DNA of 64,000 nucleotides, from NCBI RefSeq assembly GCF_018332695.1, contig NZ_BOQN01000052.1, positions 62,001 to 126,000 of the forward strand, written 5' to 3'. The notes beneath the pieces are model-generated. The model had not been told where the DNA came from, ran no database searches, and saw only the letters and a program-made list of their open reading frames with translations. Source of the stretch: Paractinoplanes toevensis (GTDB taxonomy: Bacteria; Actinomycetota; Actinomycetes; Mycobacteriales; Micromonosporaceae). The position numbers were made by a program, and so were the translations under genes. Below, piece after piece: positions 24,716 through 31,787 of this stretch; within the stretch, counting starts at the first letter, position 1; each line of letters starts with the position of its first letter.

Positions 24716-25078
24716 GTGCTTACTTCGATCGCCTACGGGCTCGCCATCGTGCTCAACCTCTTCATCATCTTCATCGGCGCCCGGTTCCTCCTGGTGCCGC
24801 AGGAGGCCGCGGCAGGTTACGGCGTGCCGTCCCAGCCGAGCGCCTATCTGTCGGTCAAGGGCGTCCGCGACCTCACCTACGGCCTGGTCGGCCTGGCCCT
24901 CCTGGCCTTCGTGGGGGCGCCGGCGGAGGCGTGGTTCATGCTCCTCGTCGCCCTCGCACCGCTGGGCGACACGCTGATCGTCCTGCGCAACGGCGGCACC
25001 AAGGCGGTCGCCTTCGGCATCCACTTCGCCACCGCGGTGACCGTCCTGATCAGCGCCGCCCTGCTCTTCGCCGTCTGA
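24716..25078 (+). CDS. DUF4267 membrane protein
   Basis: 120 residues with four membrane helices (about 2-27, 47-70, 72-90 and 97-118). The segment GARFLLVPQEAAAGYGVP and VKGVRDLTYGL are typical of DUF4267 small membrane proteins. The GTG start at 24716 is chosen because AAAGGAG sits 5 nt upstream; the frame extends much further left but only as an antisense shadow of the TetR gene. Function unknown; expression is likely controlled by the adjacent TetR regulator. Confidence 0.8.
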   Translation: MLTSIAYGLAIVLNLFIIFIGARFLLVPQEAAAGYGVPSQPSAYLSVKGVRDLTYGLVGLALLAFVGAPAEAWFMLLVALAPLGDTLIVLRNGGTKAVAFGIHFATAVTVLISAALLFAV

Positions 25079-25087
25079 CGCTCAGGC

Positions 25088-25804
25088 CTACCGGTGGATC
25101 AGGGCGGGCAGCGCGAACACCATCGTCGCCGACCAGGTGACGTGGGTCAGGATCGGGGCCAGGATGCCGCCGGACGCGCGGCGTTGCAGGGCCAGGACCA
25201 GGCCGAGCAGGAACGCGGCGAAGACCAGCATCAGGTTGCCGGTGGCGACGGTCGCCGCCGCATAGATCACGGTGGAGATGAGTACGGCGTGCCGCCGCCC
25301 GATCGCCGCGAACAGCGCGCCGCGGAAGAAGACCTCCTCGGCCACCCCGTTGAGCAGGGTGACCGCCACGATCGGCACGATCGCGCCGTACCGGGCGTGG
25401 GCCAGAACGCTGTTGACGAGCTCGCGCAGCGGCGGCAACTCCCGGACGACCAGCGAGCCGGCCACGAAGATGCCACCCAGCACCAGCCCGGTCACGATCG
25501 GCGTGAGAACGGGACGCCGCAGCCGGCCACGGAACGCGATCCGGCCCAGGTGCAGCGGCCCGGACAGCAGCGCGCCCCCGACCCAGGTGAGCGCGACCAG
25601 CACGGTCAGCAGGTAGAAGACGTCGTCGCCCGGGCGCACCGACAGCGAGAACCCGAGCAGCACGGCGCCGGCCACCAGGGTGAGCGCGACGACGGCGCGG
25701 CGCCTGCGGAAATCCCGGTCCGTCTGGTGGTGGTCGCGCTCCACCTGGTCGATCAGGGACGGCCCGACGGCCCGCCGGGCGCGACCCAGCCAGGCCGAGG
25801 TCAC
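25088..25804 (-). CDS. CPBP-family intramembrane metalloprotease
   Basis: 238 residues with about six membrane helices. Catalytic EEVFFR (Glu156, Glu157, Arg161) matches ExxxR of the CAAX-protease/bacteriocin-processing family, and a conserved His occurs in ILTHVTWS near the C-terminus. Such proteases cleave membrane-embedded peptides, sometimes for bacteriocin self-immunity. Its start overlaps the stop of the upstream reductase gene by 4 bp, placing it last in a three-gene operon. Confidence 0.85.
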   Translation of the reverse strand: MTSAWLGRARRAVGPSLIDQVERDHHQTDRDFRRRRAVVALTLVAGAVLLGFSLSVRPGDDVFYLLTVLVALTWVGGALLSGPLHLGRIAFRGRLRRPVLTPIVTGLVLGGIFVAGSLVVRELPPLRELVNSVLAHARYGAIVPIVAVTLLNGVAEEVFFRGALFAAIGRRHAVLISTVIYAAATVATGNLMLVFAAFLLGLVLALQRRASGGILAPILTHVTWSATMVFALPALIHR

Positions 25805-26721
25805 CGTGCCGCCCGCGCCCGCACGTGCCCGGTGGCCTTGGCCCGCTCGGCCAGAGCGAGCCGCACCGCCTCGTCGTAGCCGATCGGCTCGCCCGGCAGG
25901 AGCCGGGTGATGGCGTCATCGCGCACGACGACCTCGGTGGCCATCGAGTCGACCAGGTTGCGGGCCGTCGCGAGGTCGACGTCGGTGACGAACTTCAGCC
26001 AGGCCGACGACAACCGCGGTGTCAGCAGCGGCACGGTGAGGTTGGGCAGCCGGCTGCCCCGGATCCGGGCCACGCGTTGCAGCATGTCGATGTACCGCAA
26101 CACCTCCGGGCCACCGATCTCGTAGGTGCGGCCGCGGGCTTCCTCCGGCTCCAGCACCCCGGTGAGGTAGCGGACCGCGTCCGGCAGGGCGATCGGCTGG
26201 GTGCGGGTGCGTACCCAGCGCGGGGTCACCATCGCCGGCAGCCGGTCGGCGAGCTGCCGGGTGATCTCCCAGGAGATGCCACCGTGCCCGATGACCACCG
26301 CGGCCCGCAGCACGGTGACCGGCACCGGGCCGGCCCGAAGAATCTTCTCGACCTCACGACGGGAACGAAGATGCGCCGACAGCTTGCCGTCACCGGAGCC
26401 GAGACCCCCCAGGTAGACGATCCGTTCCAGATGCGCCGCGGCCGCCGCCTCGGCGAAGTTGCGGGCGGCGTCGGCGTCGCGGTGCTCGAAGTCGTCCGAC
26501 CCCAGCGAGTGAACCAGGTAGTAGGCGGCATCGGCCCCGGCGAACGCCCTCGCCAGGCCGGCCGGATCGGACACGTCCGCCTCGACCGGCTCGCCCGCAC
26601 CGCGGTATTCCCGCGGGTGCCGGGTCATCGCGCGCACCCGGTAACCGCCCTCGGCGAGACGTGCCGCCACATGGGAGCCGATGAATCCGGACGCGCCGCT
26701 TACCAGAACCGTCTTGGTCAC
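25801..26721 (-). CDS. NAD(P)-binding atypical SDR (NmrA-like)
   Basis: 306 residues. N-terminal Rossmann motif VLVSGASGFIGSHVAARL (GxxGFIG), then YYLVHSLGSDDF, IVYLGGLGSGDGKLSAHL and VLRAAVVIGHGGISWE, a pattern of the actinomycete YbjT/NmrA-like group. Middle gene of the alpha/beta hydrolase-reductase-protease operon with 4-bp overlaps on both sides. Substrate unknown; this group includes cofactor-binding proteins without proven catalysis. Confidence 0.82.
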   Translation of the reverse strand: MTKTVLVSGASGFIGSHVAARLAEGGYRVRAMTRHPREYRGAGEPVEADVSDPAGLARAFAGADAAYYLVHSLGSDDFEHRDADAARNFAEAAAAAHLERIVYLGGLGSGDGKLSAHLRSRREVEKILRAGPVPVTVLRAAVVIGHGGISWEITRQLADRLPAMVTPRWVRTRTQPIALPDAVRYLTGVLEPEEARGRTYEIGGPEVLRYIDMLQRVARIRGSRLPNLTVPLLTPRLSSAWLKFVTDVDLATARNLVDSMATEVVVRDDAITRLLPGEPIGYDEAVRLALAERAKATGHVRARAAR

Positions 26722-27551
26722 AGCCCCCTACTACCCTCATCACCGCCGACATCCCGCATCGACCGGCTCCGGTCGAGCCACTCCCCCATCAGGGCGGTGA
26801 AGAGCGCCGGCTGTTCGATCTGGAGGTTGTGGCCGGCCACGTCGAGGATCGCGAACGTCGCCCGCGGGTAGTGCGGCAGCAGGGCGAACTGGTCGGCGTA
26901 GCCGACCACCTGGTCCTGCCGGCCGGTGAGGATCAGCGTCGGCCGGGTGAACGGCTCGCCGGCCTCCGGTGATCGGCTCAGCGCCCACCGCTGCTCGACC
27001 CGGTCCAGCACCGCGTGATCGGCCACGTCGAGGCCGGTCATGATCTCGTCGCGGAAGCGCCGCGCGGTCTCGGGCGTCTGGACGACCGCCACGTCCGCGA
27101 ACTCGGCGGCGGTGCGCGCGTCCAGGCCGGCGACCACGGCCGGGTCGGGCCGGAGCACGCTCGGCTCGGGCAGGGTGCGCTCCGAGCGGTGGACCCGGGT
27201 GCCGATCGGGCAGATCAGTGCCAGCCCGAGCACCTGCCCGGGCCGGTCGCGGGCCAGGGCCCGGCTGAGATAACCGCCGTAGGACTCGCCGACCAGCAGG
27301 AACGGCGAGTCCCCGATGCGTTCGTCCACAAAGGCGGAGACCGCGGAGAGTACGTCGTCGGAGCTCGCGATCGACTCGTCCGCCCGGGACGCCCCCATGC
27401 CGGGCAGATCGGGATAGAGCCGGCGGTAGCCGGGGCGATCGGCGAAGACCGGCTCGAGGCAGCCCAACATCAGCCGGTGGTCGGCGGTCCAGCCATGCAC
27501 GGCCAGCACCGGCGTGCCGGTGCCTCTCTCGGCGAAACTGAGCGTGGCCAT
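26718..27551 (-). CDS. Alpha/beta-hydrolase-fold esterase/lipase-like protein
   Basis: 277 residues. VLAVHGWTADHRLM supplies the oxyanion-hole HG motif, nucleophile elbow GESYGG places Ser90, an acid is likely in LTGRQDQVVGY, and the catalytic His in DVAGHNLQIE. A complete triad suggests an active serine hydrolase. First gene of a three-gene operon in which each start overlaps the previous stop by 4 bp. The substrate is not evident. Confidence 0.85.
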   Translation of the reverse strand: MATLSFAERGTGTPVLAVHGWTADHRLMLGCLEPVFADRPGYRRLYPDLPGMGASRADESIASSDDVLSAVSAFVDERIGDSPFLLVGESYGGYLSRALARDRPGQVLGLALICPIGTRVHRSERTLPEPSVLRPDPAVVAGLDARTAAEFADVAVVQTPETARRFRDEIMTGLDVADHAVLDRVEQRWALSRSPEAGEPFTRPTLILTGRQDQVVGYADQFALLPHYPRATFAILDVAGHNLQIEQPALFTALMGEWLDRSRSMRDVGGDEGSRGL

Positions 27552-27900
27552 GCGTCGATCGTCGCACCAGGGCTCGGACGGGCATCAACCGTTCATCGGA
27601 TGCCGCCGGTTCGGTGCCGGGCCGGTCGGATGACCGATAGCGACGGGATGGCGCCCGGCTGCCAGCTTGCGTCCGCAAGACGGTCACGGTGGTCTCTGCC
27701 GGCGCGGCGGTCGCCTGCGGCTGGTTCGGGGCAGCCCGGCGGGGCTGGGAACGGCAGTGGCGCGCGTTCGCCGCCGCCTGTCTCGCGGCGACCTCGGCCG
27801 GTCAGGGCGTGTGGACGGCGTACCAGGTCAGCGGGCGACCCGAACTGGCGTCGCTGTCCTGGCCCGACCTGGCCAGGTTTTCACCGTCGGGCGAGCACGG
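27552..27900 (+). pseudogene. Possible remnant of a membrane sensor domain
   Basis: From about 27670 the frame containing GTG 27689 reads as protein: VVSAGAAVACGWFGAARRGW, then RQWRAFAAACLAATSAGQGVWTAYQV and LSWPDLARF. This resembles the transmembrane input region of actinomycete GGDEF or PAS proteins. After about 27880 this frame loses protein character and a different frame carries the next small gene. Positions 27552-27669 hold no feature I can support. Either a frameshifted short gene or a relic; the call is weak. Confidence 0.3.
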
Positions 27901-27909
27901 GCCGGCGGG

Positions 27910-28122
27910 GTGGCCCAGCCGGCGGACCAGGAGCCTGAACCGCCGGACGACACCGAGTTCGATCGCAAGATGCGCGTCTATGTGCTGTTTCTGCGCGATG
28001 AGCATCGGCTGCAGATCGATCGGCTGCAGCGGGCCGGGAACCGCACCGCGCTGTGGACGTTTCTCGGCGGTGCCGTGCTCGGCGTTCTCGGTAACGTTGT
28101 CGTCGCCGTCTTGATGGGATGA
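27910..28122 (+). CDS. Small single-helix membrane protein
   Basis: About 70 residues from a GTG at 27910: an acidic N-terminus (EPPDDTEFDRKMR), an amphipathic region (LRDEHRLQIDRLQRAGNRTA) and one C-terminal membrane helix (LWTFLGGAVLGVLGNVVVAVLMG). Start uncertain because no ribosome site stands out; the frame itself opens at 27667. It may be the C-terminal part of a broken gene whose N-terminus is the preceding remnant in another frame. Convergent with a DUF3040-like gene only 7 bp away. Confidence 0.45.
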   Translation: MAQPADQEPEPPDDTEFDRKMRVYVLFLRDEHRLQIDRLQRAGNRTALWTFLGGAVLGVLGNVVVAVLMG

Positions 28123-28136
28123 GCGCTGCTCAGCGC
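28123..28136. terminator. Short hairpin at convergent junction
   Basis: GCGCTG (28123-28128) and CAGCGC (28131-28136) are perfect 6-bp arms exactly over the 7-bp junction between two convergent genes. The 2-nt loop is tight, so termination efficiency is doubtful. Confidence 0.3.
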
Positions 28137-28387
28137 CTGCGCCGGTAGTCGTCGATGGTCATGGCTACTGCCGCTACCGCCACGATCGCGCAGGTCATCG
28201 CGACGCCGCGGGCGCCCCAGGCGACCATCGCCACCGACAGCAGGCCCCACACCACGGCGCCGACTGCCAGCACCGTGATCAGTACGGGACGGGGCCATTG
28301 TCTCGGCACCCGCCTCAGGGACGGGTAGTCGGTGGTCAGTCGCTCGACGATCTGCTCGAACTGGCGCTGCCTGTCCTCGGTGGCCAT
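28130..28387 (-). CDS. DUF3040-like small membrane protein
   Basis: 85 residues: an N-terminal helix (TEDRQRQFEQIVERLTTDYPSL) followed by two membrane helices (about 34-52 and 55-75) and a basic tail (DDYRRRR). The layout matches the small DUF3040 proteins common in actinomycetes, though the opening LS-x-x-E motif is atypical here. Function unknown. Confidence 0.6.
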   Translation of the reverse strand: MATEDRQRQFEQIVERLTTDYPSLRRVPRQWPRPVLITVLAVGAVVWGLLSVAMVAWGARGVAMTCAIVAVAAVAMTIDDYRRRR

Positions 28388-28456
28388 CTGCTCGCCCTTT
28401 CGCCTCCGGGCACTGCTTCCCCGCGGATCGCAGGTTACCCCGGAAACCTGTGATGT

Positions 28457-28981
28457 TCACAGGATCCGGATGGTGGAGTCACGATGCGACCGATCCGCCG
28501 ATGCGCCGGCCAGCCGGATACCCAGCTCGATCTGCCATCGTGTCTTCATCCGCTCGGTGCGTGGATCGGTCAGATATTCCTCGTAGCGGCAGCCGAACCG
28601 GTCCCCGGCCGGGTCCTCGGCGACGTCCATGGCCAGCTCGTGGGCCCGGATCCAGTCGATGAGGGTGCCGTTGGCGCGGCGGCCGTGCCCGACGTAGGTC
28701 ATCGTCGCGTACCGGCCGGCCGGCAGCACACCGGGGCGGATCCGGCCGGCCGCCGGGAAGGGCCGCTCGGTGACCACGCCGACCTCGATGTCCATCGGGC
28801 CGTCCATGTCCACCACGTGCAGGCGGAAAAAGGTACGGCCGGTGCCCACGTCGTACGCGTAGAGCTCTTTCATCAGTTCGTCGCGAACCGCGAACATGCC
28901 CCGGAACGGGGTGGTCACCCGGATGCCCGCGTAATGCCGGTCGGGTTTCTCGACGACCGCGGGGGCCGTGATGATCTCCAT
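28457..28981 (-). CDS. GyrI-like / AraC-type effector-binding domain protein
   Basis: 174 residues. VEKPDRHYAGIRVTTPFRGM opens the SOUL/GyrI-like fold, and the end has GTLIDWIRAHEL and FGCRYEEYLTDPRTE, matching the stand-alone effector-binding domains that bind cationic or amphipathic ligands (BmrR/Rob C-domain family). No DNA-binding domain is attached, so it may act as a ligand sink or accessory sensor. Divergent from the GNAT gene; a 10-bp tandem repeat fills the gap between them. Confidence 0.8.
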   Translation of the reverse strand: MEIITAPAVVEKPDRHYAGIRVTTPFRGMFAVRDELMKELYAYDVGTGRTFFRLHVVDMDGPMDIEVGVVTERPFPAAGRIRPGVLPAGRYATMTYVGHGRRANGTLIDWIRAHELAMDVAEDPAGDRFGCRYEEYLTDPRTERMKTRWQIELGIRLAGASADRSHRDSTIRIL

Positions 28982-28994
28982 GGAGCTCCTTCGC

Positions 28995-29044
28995 GTCGGC
29001 GAGAGTCGGCGAGAGTCGGCGAGAGTCGGCGAGAGTCGGCGAGA
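28995..29044. repeat. 10-bp tandem repeat, five copies
   Basis: Five head-to-tail copies of GTCGGCGAGA, one helical turn each, between the divergent GyrI-like and GNAT genes. Identical face-of-helix spacing would allow cooperative protein binding; copy number may vary by slippage and change promoter spacing for the GNAT gene, whose ATG is 8 bp beyond the last copy. Confidence 0.75.
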
Positions 29045-29052
29045 ATCGTGCC

Positions 29053-29646
29053 ATGACCCGAGACATCATGACGTCCCCGACCATCGCGACCGGCACGCTC
29101 GCCGGGAGCCCGCAACCGGTGCTGACCGGGGACGGGCTGGTCCTGCGGCCGTGGGAGGACGGGGACGCGGAGGTCTTCCTCGCTGCCTACCGGGACCCGG
29201 CGGTGCGGCGCTGGCACCCCCGGCAACCCGGCAGCGCCGAGAACGTTCTGGCCTGGTTCGCGCGGTACCGGCAGGACTGGGCGGATGAGCAGGGTGGTCA
29301 CTGGGCGATCACCCGCGGGCCACAGGTGCTCGGGCGGATCGCGATGCGCGGGTTCAACCTCGACGACGGGCTGGCCGGCTGCGCCTACTGGGTGCTGCCC
29401 GAGGCTCGCGGCGCCGGGGTCGCGCCGGCCGCCCTGCGGATGCTGAGCGAGTGGGGGTTCGGCGTGGCCGGGTTCCACCGGCTGCACCTGGCGCACTCGA
29501 CCCGGAACCCGGCCTCCTGCCGCGTCGCGACCAAGGCCGGGTTCGTCCTGGAGGGCACCATGCGCAGCGAGGCCGTGCACGCCGACGGACGGCACGACAT
29601 GCACCTGCATGCCCGGATCCGCACCGATCAGGCGGACCGCAGCTGA
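29053..29646 (+). CDS. GNAT-family N-acetyltransferase (RimJ/RimL type)
   Basis: 197 residues. LTGDGLVLRPWEDGDAEVFLAAYRDPAVRRW is the usual RimJ-like opening. WVLPEARGAGVAPAALRML provides the acetyl-CoA-binding V/I-x-P-x-x-R-G-x-G/A loop, and HSTRNPASCRVATKAGFVLEG the conserved C-terminal NxxS-x-x-V-x-x-K-x-G-F motif. Likely acetylates an amino group on a protein or small molecule. Overlaps tail-to-tail with the DUF1028 gene by 19 bp. Confidence 0.88.
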   Translation: MTRDIMTSPTIATGTLAGSPQPVLTGDGLVLRPWEDGDAEVFLAAYRDPAVRRWHPRQPGSAENVLAWFARYRQDWADEQGGHWAITRGPQVLGRIAMRGFNLDDGLAGCAYWVLPEARGAGVAPAALRMLSEWGFGVAGFHRLHLAHSTRNPASCRVATKAGFVLEGTMRSEAVHADGRHDMHLHARIRTDQADRS

Positions 29647-30458
29647 TCGAGGACCAGCGGGTCGATCGCGCCGGTCACGATGCGTTCCTCCAGGTTGGCG
29701 ATGCCGGCCCAATCGGCGAGTACGGCGTCCAGGTCCTCGCCGGTGTGCCCGGCCCGGGACAGCAGGCCGCGCACCTCCTCGGCCACCACGCCGGTGAGCG
29801 GCAGCAGCGTGGCCGGGTCGGGGCGCTCGAAGTACATCGAGTGCAGTTCCAGCAGCCGCAGCAGCTCGGCGACCGGGTCCGGGTGGTCGTCGACGCGCAG
29901 GTCGACCCAGACGTCACTGGTCCCGCCGTACCCCATGCCCTTGGCCACCACCAGAACCGCCGCGCTCTGCCGGCCACGACGGTCTCCGCCGGCGAGGTCG
30001 CCGGCGCGCAGCGCGGCGAGCAGCCGGTACGCCAGGCGGGGCTCGGCCGCCGACGCCTGCCAGGCCACCTCCATGCCGTCGACCACCTGCGGACCGGCCA
30101 GCATGTTCCCCTGGATCGCGTAGCCGTCGCCGGCCGTGCCGCCGGCCCACGGGTGGCAGTCGGTGCCGGTGAACGTGCCGCCGTCGCCGTCCGGGCCGAC
30201 CACCCCGACCTGCCGCTGCGCGAGCGGGCCCTGATCCGCGGCGGTGAGCCCCGCGACGACCGAGGCCGCCGGGACGCCGGTGGACAGGAGGGCCAGGGCC
30301 TGCGGCCGGTAGGCGAGGTTGGCGTAGGACTGGGTGGCCACCGCGCCCACCGAGGCCAGGGCGGCGGGGACGGCCGCGCCCGCCCCGAGGAATTTGCTGG
30401 CGACGGCCACTCCGTGGGCGAGCCCGTCGGCGGAGCGGGCCACGATCGAAAAGGTCAT
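29628..30458 (-). CDS. DUF1028 family protein
   Basis: 276 residues from the ATG at 30458 (MTFSIVARSADGLAHGVAVASKFLGAG), the standard DUF1028 opening in which the fold resembles Ntn-hydrolases. Also typical: VGAVATQSYANLAYRPQAL, CHPWAGGTAGDGYAIQGNML and the C-terminal extension beginning VDDHPDPVAEL. Function is unproven. Codons upstream of 30458 in the same frame are not protein-like. Divergent from the Rieske oxygenase gene, 37 bp apart. Confidence 0.85.
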   Translation of the reverse strand: MTFSIVARSADGLAHGVAVASKFLGAGAAVPAALASVGAVATQSYANLAYRPQALALLSTGVPAASVVAGLTAADQGPLAQRQVGVVGPDGDGGTFTGTDCHPWAGGTAGDGYAIQGNMLAGPQVVDGMEVAWQASAAEPRLAYRLLAALRAGDLAGGDRRGRQSAAVLVVAKGMGYGGTSDVWVDLRVDDHPDPVAELLRLLELHSMYFERPDPATLLPLTGVVAEEVRGLLSRAGHTGEDLDAVLADWAGIANLEERIVTGAIDPLVLDQLRSA

Positions 30459-30495
30459 GGCGCATTCTGTAACACCGGGGGCGCAGACTGGCCGC

Positions 30496-31665
30496 ATGGA
30501 GTGGTTACCGATCGCGCGGGCCGCCGACGTGAGCACCCGGCCGCTGGCCGTGACGGCCGCGGGCGTACCCCTCGTGGTGTTGCGCCCGGAACCGGACGCC
30601 GAGCCGGTCGTGTTCGCGGACCGGTGCCCGCACCGTCTTGTTCCGCTCTCGGCGGCGAAGGTGGAGAACGGCCGGCTCCGGTGCGCCTATCACGGGTGGG
30701 AGTTCGACGCGTCCGGGCAGTGTGTGGATCTGCCGTCGCAGGAGGGTGCGCCGCCGCCGCGGGCGAGCCTGCCGCGCGGGCCGCAGGTCCGGGTCCGGGA
30801 CGGCATAGTGGAAATATCCGGTTTGCCCCCGGCGGACCCCGCTGAGCTGTTCACCAACGAGGACGAATCCCTCCTGCGCGCCTGGCACCCGGTGGGCATA
30901 GTCGGCAAAGACGACATGTCCGAAGTAGAGCTCCTCGGCACGAAATATCGTCCCGGCGAGGAACGCACCCAGGAACGCTGGGGACTGCTCTGGCTCGCCC
31001 CGCGGGAACCGGCGGTCGAGCTCTTCGACGACCCCGACCACGACGACGCGAACTACGTCGGCGCCTGGCTGCCGCCCGCCCGCAGTCCGGCCTCGGCCGG
31101 GATCGTCGCCGACAACTTCCTCGACGTGGCCCACTTCCCGTTCGTGCACGCCAAGACCTTCGGCGCGGCCGAAGAAAAAATCGTCGAACGGTACGCGGTG
31201 ACCGACGAGCCGTGGGGCTGCCGCAGCGTGCAGGACCAGTGGTTCGACAACCCGGCGGACCCCGGGGTGGCCGCCGGTCTGCGCCCGGTGCGGCAGAGGC
31301 GCCGGGCGACCTATGTCTACCGCGCGCCGTTCCAGCTTATGCTGCGCCTCGAGGAGCTGGACGCCGGCGCGGTCAAGACGATCCTGTTCTTCGCCCAGCC
31401 CGAGTCGCTGACCAGCACCCGGATCTACACGAAGATGCTGTTCCACGGGATCGGCGGGGTCGCCGACCCGCCGCCCGACGTGATCCGCTCCGAGGTCGCC
31501 TTCGAGGAGGCGGTGCTGGAGGAGGACCTGGAACTACAAAGGACGCTACGGTTGCCGGGGCTGCCGCTGCGCATGCGCGACGAGTTGCACGTGCGCGCCG
31601 ACCTGCTCGGCGTCCACATGCGACGAGTGCTGACCAGATTGAAAGAAGAGAGCCAACCCGCATAG
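30496..31665 (+). CDS. Rieske non-heme iron oxygenase-like protein
   Basis: 389 residues from the ATG at 30496 (MEWLPIARAADVS). Rieske [2Fe-2S] site: CPHRLVPLS and CAYHGWEFD (CxH...CxxH). The catalytic domain has DNFLDVAHFPFVH, giving the Asp and His residues of the mononuclear iron site. Length and layout match the oxygenase component of PaO/vanillate-demethylase-type enzymes. A separate reductase must supply electrons; none is adjacent. Two hairpins follow before the convergent polysaccharide gene. Confidence 0.88.
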   Translation: MEWLPIARAADVSTRPLAVTAAGVPLVVLRPEPDAEPVVFADRCPHRLVPLSAAKVENGRLRCAYHGWEFDASGQCVDLPSQEGAPPPRASLPRGPQVRVRDGIVEISGLPPADPAELFTNEDESLLRAWHPVGIVGKDDMSEVELLGTKYRPGEERTQERWGLLWLAPREPAVELFDDPDHDDANYVGAWLPPARSPASAGIVADNFLDVAHFPFVHAKTFGAAEEKIVERYAVTDEPWGCRSVQDQWFDNPADPGVAAGLRPVRQRRRATYVYRAPFQLMLRLEELDAGAVKTILFFAQPESLTSTRIYTKMLFHGIGGVADPPPDVIRSEVAFEEAVLEEDLELQRTLRLPGLPLRMRDELHVRADLLGVHMRRVLTRLKEESQPA

Positions 31666-31667
31666 TC

Positions 31668-31690
31668 GCCGGCCGCCGCCCTCGGCCGGC
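31668..31690. terminator. Strong hairpin after the Rieske gene
   Basis: GCCGGCCG (31668-31675) and CGGCCGGC (31683-31690) are perfect 8-bp arms with a 7-nt loop, 3 bp after the Rieske stop codon. Confidence 0.65.
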
Positions 31691-31726
31691 CGGCTAGGAC
31701 TGAACGCTACGGCGCCCGGTCCGGAA

Positions 31727-31777
31727 GTGCTGCGGGCGGGGACCGGTGGTTGCCGCGACCGTCCCCGCTCGCAGCAC
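31727..31777. terminator. Long near-perfect hairpin after the dehydratase gene
   Basis: A 17-nt arm at 31727-31743 (GTGCTGCGGGCGGGGAC) pairs with 31761-31777 (GTCCCCGCTCGCAGCAC), 16 of 17 positions matching. It lies 11 bp beyond the end of the leftward dehydratase gene and faces the hairpin of the Rieske gene. Confidence 0.7.
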
Positions 31778-31787
31778 GACCCGCGAG

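Noticed and set aside
28995..29044. Short tandem repeats considered as a CRISPR-like array
   Set aside because: Unit is 10 bp with no spacers; simple tandem repeat only.
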